A stretch of 37,536 bases of DNA from contig JANQLQ010000260.1 of the NCBI GenBank assembly GCA_028280565.1, positions 84,817 through 122,352 of the forward strand, given 5' to 3'. This DNA comes from Fulvivirga sp. Its GTDB lineage: Bacteria > Bacteroidota > Bacteroidia > Cytophagales > Cyclobacteriaceae. The notes beneath the pieces are model-generated. The model was not told the DNA's origin. It saw nothing but the letters and a program-made list of their open reading frames with translations, and ran no database searches. Both the position numbers and the translations under genes were made by a program. Positions 34,499 to 37,536 of the stretch are shown piece after piece; positions within the stretch are counted from its first letter, which is position 1, and the number at the start of each line of letters is the position of its first letter.

Positions 34499-36277
34499 TT
34501 ACTTTTTGAGCACCGTAAATTCCACTCGCCGATTCACCGCTCGCCCTTCATCGGTTTCATTGGTCTCTAAGGGTTTGGTCTCTCCATATCCTTGTGCTAC
34601 CAGGCGGAACTCATCCACCCCATTATCAATCAAATAACCGACCACGGCCTCGGCCCGCCCTTGTGATAAGTTCAAATTGTAATCATCAGATCCCTTGCTA
34701 TCAGTATGACCAGCAATCTCTACTTCTACAGAAGGATTGTTAGCCAGGAATTCCACTACTTTATCTAATTCCACAAAAGATTCTGACTTAAGCGTAGTCT
34801 TATCAAAATCAAAAAAGATGTTTTCCAATCGTACAGTGGCGCCAATCTCTATGGGCTCTAAGTATAGATCTTTTGTAAGTAACGTCACGCCATCACTTGA
34901 ATAATTAACACTATCCTTGCCGTTGAGGTATCCTTCGGCCGAAGCGGAGATAATAAACCATCCCTTTTTCTCCAGTTCTGTTTCAAAATATCCTTTTTCC
35001 ACCCGTTTGCGATACACTCGCTGTGCCCCTGTTTTATATCGAATATCCACACGAGCGGTCAAAATCTCATCCGTTTTGACGTCATACACCGTCCCGGAAA
35101 GCAGCACATTTTGTTGAATGGGTGCCAGTTTAAAGTCCTTTAAGATCACCGTATCGTTGACGACGTTGGCCACAGATAGCTTTCCTTGTGCGGGATGATA
35201 GCCTTGGCTCTTTACCATGAAGCCATAGTTTCCCTCGCCCGGCAGTTTGTTCGAGTAGGTACCCTCCCCGTTGACTGCCAGCAACGTATCACTGGGCTTT
35301 GACTGGTAAGACATGAATATTTCCGCGCCTATGGCATCTCCTGTTTTTTTATCGGTAACTAATCCTTTTAAGGTAATGGTAACGGGTCTTTCTTCCAATT
35401 GAAAAATATCGAGGTTACCGCCATCGATGGTCCGGCCGGATTGTGTGGTAAAAATGTTACCGTACCTATCCACTGACATGTAGCTATCGAAAGCGCGGGT
35501 ATTCAATGGCCTGCCGACGTTGACCGGCGCCGACCACTTTGTCCAGGTGGCATCCAACCGTGTTGTCTTCCAGATGTCCATCCCACCGACACTATTTTCT
35601 TTTCTGTTGCTGGCAAAATAAAGAGTTTTATCATCCGGTGCCAGGTAAGGTGCAAAATCATCGCGACCCGTGTTGACGGGGCTGGATAGTTTTGCGGGCC
35701 TGGACCAACTGCCATCTCCCAGCTTACGTGTCATGTACAGGTTACTGAAACTGGAATTTTCTTTTTCGCTAAAATAAAGGATCATAAAATCACCAGTGGA
35801 TGACATGGTGGCGCCGTAGAATTTGCCCTTATTCATTTGTTTAAAATCTTTTACCTTTATTTCCTCCGGGGCGGTCCAGCTGTCTCCAGACCTATAGGTA
35901 AATGAAAATCCAACGGCATTTTTCCCGGGACCACCGCGGATCAGCAGGGTATTACCATCCGGCATAACGGTAAACACTTGGTTGGTTTTACTCCTGTTCA
36001 GGGGTTTCCCCATGTGTTGGGCCGGTCCCCAATGCCCGGTTTCATCCAATTTAGAATACCAAATGTCTTGACTCCCATCCTTGCCATAGGTGTTATCCGG
36101 ATGGTTGCTAACAAAAAAATACAGCGTCTTTCCATCAGCCGAAACCACTGGGGCAGCTTCATGGTAACCAGTATTTACTTTGCGGCCCAGGTTCACCAAA
36201 CTAAACCTGCCATTAAACTCTTGTGCCAAGGTGAGCGAACTATAGAATAAGATTAAAAAAAGAGAAATATATTTCAT
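34499..36277 (-). CDS. PD40 propeller / carboxypeptidase-regulatory / OmpA-family envelope protein
   Basis: A 592-residue exported protein from ATG 36277 (MKYISLFLILFYSSLTLAQ); ATG 36295 adds six residues. Residues 20-290 contain PD40/WD40-like blades (PVVSADGKTLYFFVSN, APYLAPDDKTLYFASNR). Residues 297-475 hold two regulatory-type beta-sandwich segments. Residues 480-590 are an OmpA domain (NIFFDFDKTTLK, AGHTDSKGSDDYNLNLSQGRAEAV, NRRVEFTVLKK) with the Asp and Arg needed to bind diaminopimelate in peptidoglycan. It probably links the outer membrane to the cell wall; relatives occur near T9SS and gliding genes, but none are present here. It is divergent from the CarboxypepD_reg-like gene. Confidence 0.92.
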   Translation of the reverse strand: MKYISLFLILFYSSLTLAQEFNGRFSLVNLGRKVNTGYHEAAPVVSADGKTLYFFVSNHPDNTYGKDGSQDIWYSKLDETGHWGPAQHMGKPLNRSKTNQVFTVMPDGNTLLIRGGPGKNAVGFSFTYRSGDSWTAPEEIKVKDFKQMNKGKFYGATMSSTGDFMILYFSEKENSSFSNLYMTRKLGDGSWSRPAKLSSPVNTGRDDFAPYLAPDDKTLYFASNRKENSVGGMDIWKTTRLDATWTKWSAPVNVGRPLNTRAFDSYMSVDRYGNIFTTQSGRTIDGGNLDIFQLEERPVTITLKGLVTDKKTGDAIGAEIFMSYQSKPSDTLLAVNGEGTYSNKLPGEGNYGFMVKSQGYHPAQGKLSVANVVNDTVILKDFKLAPIQQNVLLSGTVYDVKTDEILTARVDIRYKTGAQRVYRKRVEKGYFETELEKKGWFIISASAEGYLNGKDSVNYSSDGVTLLTKDLYLEPIEIGATVRLENIFFDFDKTTLKSESFVELDKVVEFLANNPSVEVEIAGHTDSKGSDDYNLNLSQGRAEAVVGYLIDNGVDEFRLVAQGYGETKPLETNETDEGRAVNRRVEFTVLKK

Positions 36278-36482
36278 CTTAAAAAAATTTGACACGGTAA
36301 ATATAAAAATTCAAAATTTTTAAATAAAACCCTGCATCGCACTACCTGGCAGTCATGTAAGTTTAACCTGTAAAGTCATTGAAAATATGGCGATTCCAAG
36401 TGAGTATCACATTTATGAATAAATCATTAAATCCCCCAACCCGGCGTATCTTTTCTGAAAATTATTCGTTAACATTGAAGTT

Positions 36483-37250
36483 ATGAAATATCTTGTCATC
36501 TTCCTGTTTTTGGCGGCGTTTAGTGTCTCTTACAGCCAGGACAAAAAGATAGAGATCACAGGTGAGATCATCAACTCTGAAACCAAAGAGCCCGTGCCTT
36601 ATGTGCATGTTGTAAACGAACGGCTCCACCTTGGGACCACCAGCAATACTCAAGGTCGATTTTGGATCACGATGGAAAAGCAGGATACGCTTCTTCTTTC
36701 TGCTATCGGTTTTGAAAAATTCGCTTTCACTTTAAAGGAAGAGGTGACTACGGATAAGCTCGTCGTCACGATTGAAATGAATACCTCCACCATGGAGCTC
36801 CAACCCGTAAAGGTATTTGCCTATCGCGATGAAGAGGCGCTAAAACGTGCCCTGATCGAAACGAAGGTCCCTCTCCAAGAGCAACAGCGGGGAATACAAC
36901 TGCCCGGTTTTTACTATGGCCCTACCAAAGCAGTGAAACCGTCGGCCTTTGGTAATCCTATCAGTTTTATCGCCAGCAAATTTAGCCGTGAGGTAAAAGA
37001 GCAAAAAAAGCTAAAGCAGTACCAGCAAGTGTATGATTACCAAGAGATCATTAAAGCCAAATACAACCAAGCTGTAGTAATGGAACTCACCGGCTTACCG
37101 GAAGAAAAAGTAGAAGAATTCATGGAGTTCTGTAAGTTGGAGGACTCTTTCCTAGGCCCGGCGTCTGAGTATGAAATTGCCGTGGCAGTAAACAAATGTA
37201 TGGTTGATTTCTCCCAAATAACTCTCTCTCCAGATAGCATCGATAATTGA
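36483..37250 (+). CDS. Exported CarboxypepD_reg-like domain protein
   Basis: A 255-residue exported protein: signal MKYLVIFLFLAAFSVSYSQ, then a carboxypeptidase regulatory-like / plug-associated domain (about residues 22-105: ITGEIINSETKEPVPYVHVVNERLHLGTTSNTQGRFWITMEKQDTLLLSAIGFEKF). The C-terminal 150 residues have no recognised domain and are helix-rich. There is no TonB-dependent barrel, so it is not a receptor. Relatives are common in Bacteroidota as periplasmic proteins of unknown function. TATCTTTT about 25-30 bases upstream of the ATG may be a -7 promoter element. It diverges from the PD40/OmpA gene across a 205-base gap. Confidence 0.85.
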   Translation: MKYLVIFLFLAAFSVSYSQDKKIEITGEIINSETKEPVPYVHVVNERLHLGTTSNTQGRFWITMEKQDTLLLSAIGFEKFAFTLKEEVTTDKLVVTIEMNTSTMELQPVKVFAYRDEEALKRALIETKVPLQEQQRGIQLPGFYYGPTKAVKPSAFGNPISFIASKFSREVKEQKKLKQYQQVYDYQEIIKAKYNQAVVMELTGLPEEKVEEFMEFCKLEDSFLGPASEYEIAVAVNKCMVDFSQITLSPDSIDN

Positions 37251-37365
37251 TTGCTCTAGGAGTTACTTAGAAAAATTAGTTTTCATCAAAAAACATCTTT
37301 GTTGGTCTTCTAAAGACACTTAAATGGTTGTTTCTTAAAACAGGAAACCTCACATTTGGCGGGTC

Positions 37366-37536
37366 ATTAAATAGGGCACCATTGAAAATTCAAATGGCGT
37401 GTGGAGGGGAGACATCCAGGAACAGTGCGGCACATTTGAGGCCTGTGGGTAAGCAGGCCATAGGGGTTGGATAGCGCGTTTCGAGGGGAAAATGGGCTTT
37501 GTTGCTGGCGCCCTTTTCTTTTGTTTCGTTTTCTTT
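37366..37536. repeat. 300-bp interspersed element, copy 3 (cut by window end)
   Basis: The left end ATTAAATAGGGCA, three bases, TTGAAAATT (37366-37390) is the inverted counterpart of the right end of the first copy (26718-26742), matching at 22 of 25 positions. The core that follows matches copies 1 and 2 until the window stops before the central hairpin is complete. Confidence 0.7.

Overview
The window reads as chromosomal DNA of a Bacteroidota member, most likely a Cytophagales-type marine or soil bacterium. Evidence: a secreted protein ending in a type IX secretion (T9SS) type A sorting domain, a PD40/OmpA-family protein and a CarboxypepD_reg-like protein typical of this phylum, DUF6268-like and alginate-export-like outer-membrane proteins, AT-rich leaders with few Shine-Dalgarno sites, some GTG/TTG starts, and moderate GC. 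No rRNA, tRNA, CRISPR array, transposase, integrase or phage gene was recognised.

Layout. 1-4.3 kb (+): a lipoprotein serine hydrolase; then a compact SDR-like / DoxX-like / ECF sigma group; then a DUF2461 protein. 4.4-9.5 kb (-): TspO-like membrane protein, ATP10-like thioredoxin-fold protein, aldo/keto reductase, lipoprotein RidA-like protein, DUF1569 protein. 9.5-16.6 kb (-): a tripartite efflux operon (TetR, TolC-like, HlyD-like adaptor lipoprotein, RND pump, DUF6268-like barrel), with ATGA stop/start overlaps and a 16-bp perfect palindrome just upstream of the TolC-like gene. 17.1-20.8 kb (+): a 1237-residue surface protein with seven FG-GAP repeats, tandem cadherin/Ig-like domains and a T9SS tail. 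21.3-26.2 kb: a triple-GAF sigma-54 activator (-) divergent from two AraC-family regulators (+). 26.9-32.6 kb (+): pirin, exported isochorismatase-like hydrolase, lipoprotein YtcJ-like amidohydrolase, YdcZ/DUF606-type membrane protein and alginate-export-like porin, which looks like an envelope-centred small-molecule module. 33.1-37.3 kb: STAS/SpoIIAA-like protein, PD40-OmpA protein (-) and a CarboxypepD_reg-like exported protein (+).

Intergenic space is unusually rich in non-coding inverted-repeat elements. A roughly 300-bp family occurs three times (third copy cut by the window end). A second family bounded by 16-bp inverted repeats occurs once as a 198-bp unit and once as a 507-bp unit interrupted by the 300-bp element, so this window holds both an empty and a filled site. 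In two further families the hairpin stem bases differ between copies while pairing is kept.

The most promising undescribed system is the SDR-like / DoxX-like / ECF sigma group at 1.4-3.5 kb. The sigma factor carries two CxxC motifs plus another cysteine and has no adjacent anti-sigma gene, and its SDR-like partner lacks the catalytic Tyr and Lys. I infer a self-contained redox- or metal-responsive sigma system. All function calls rest on reading motifs by eye; no database search was run.
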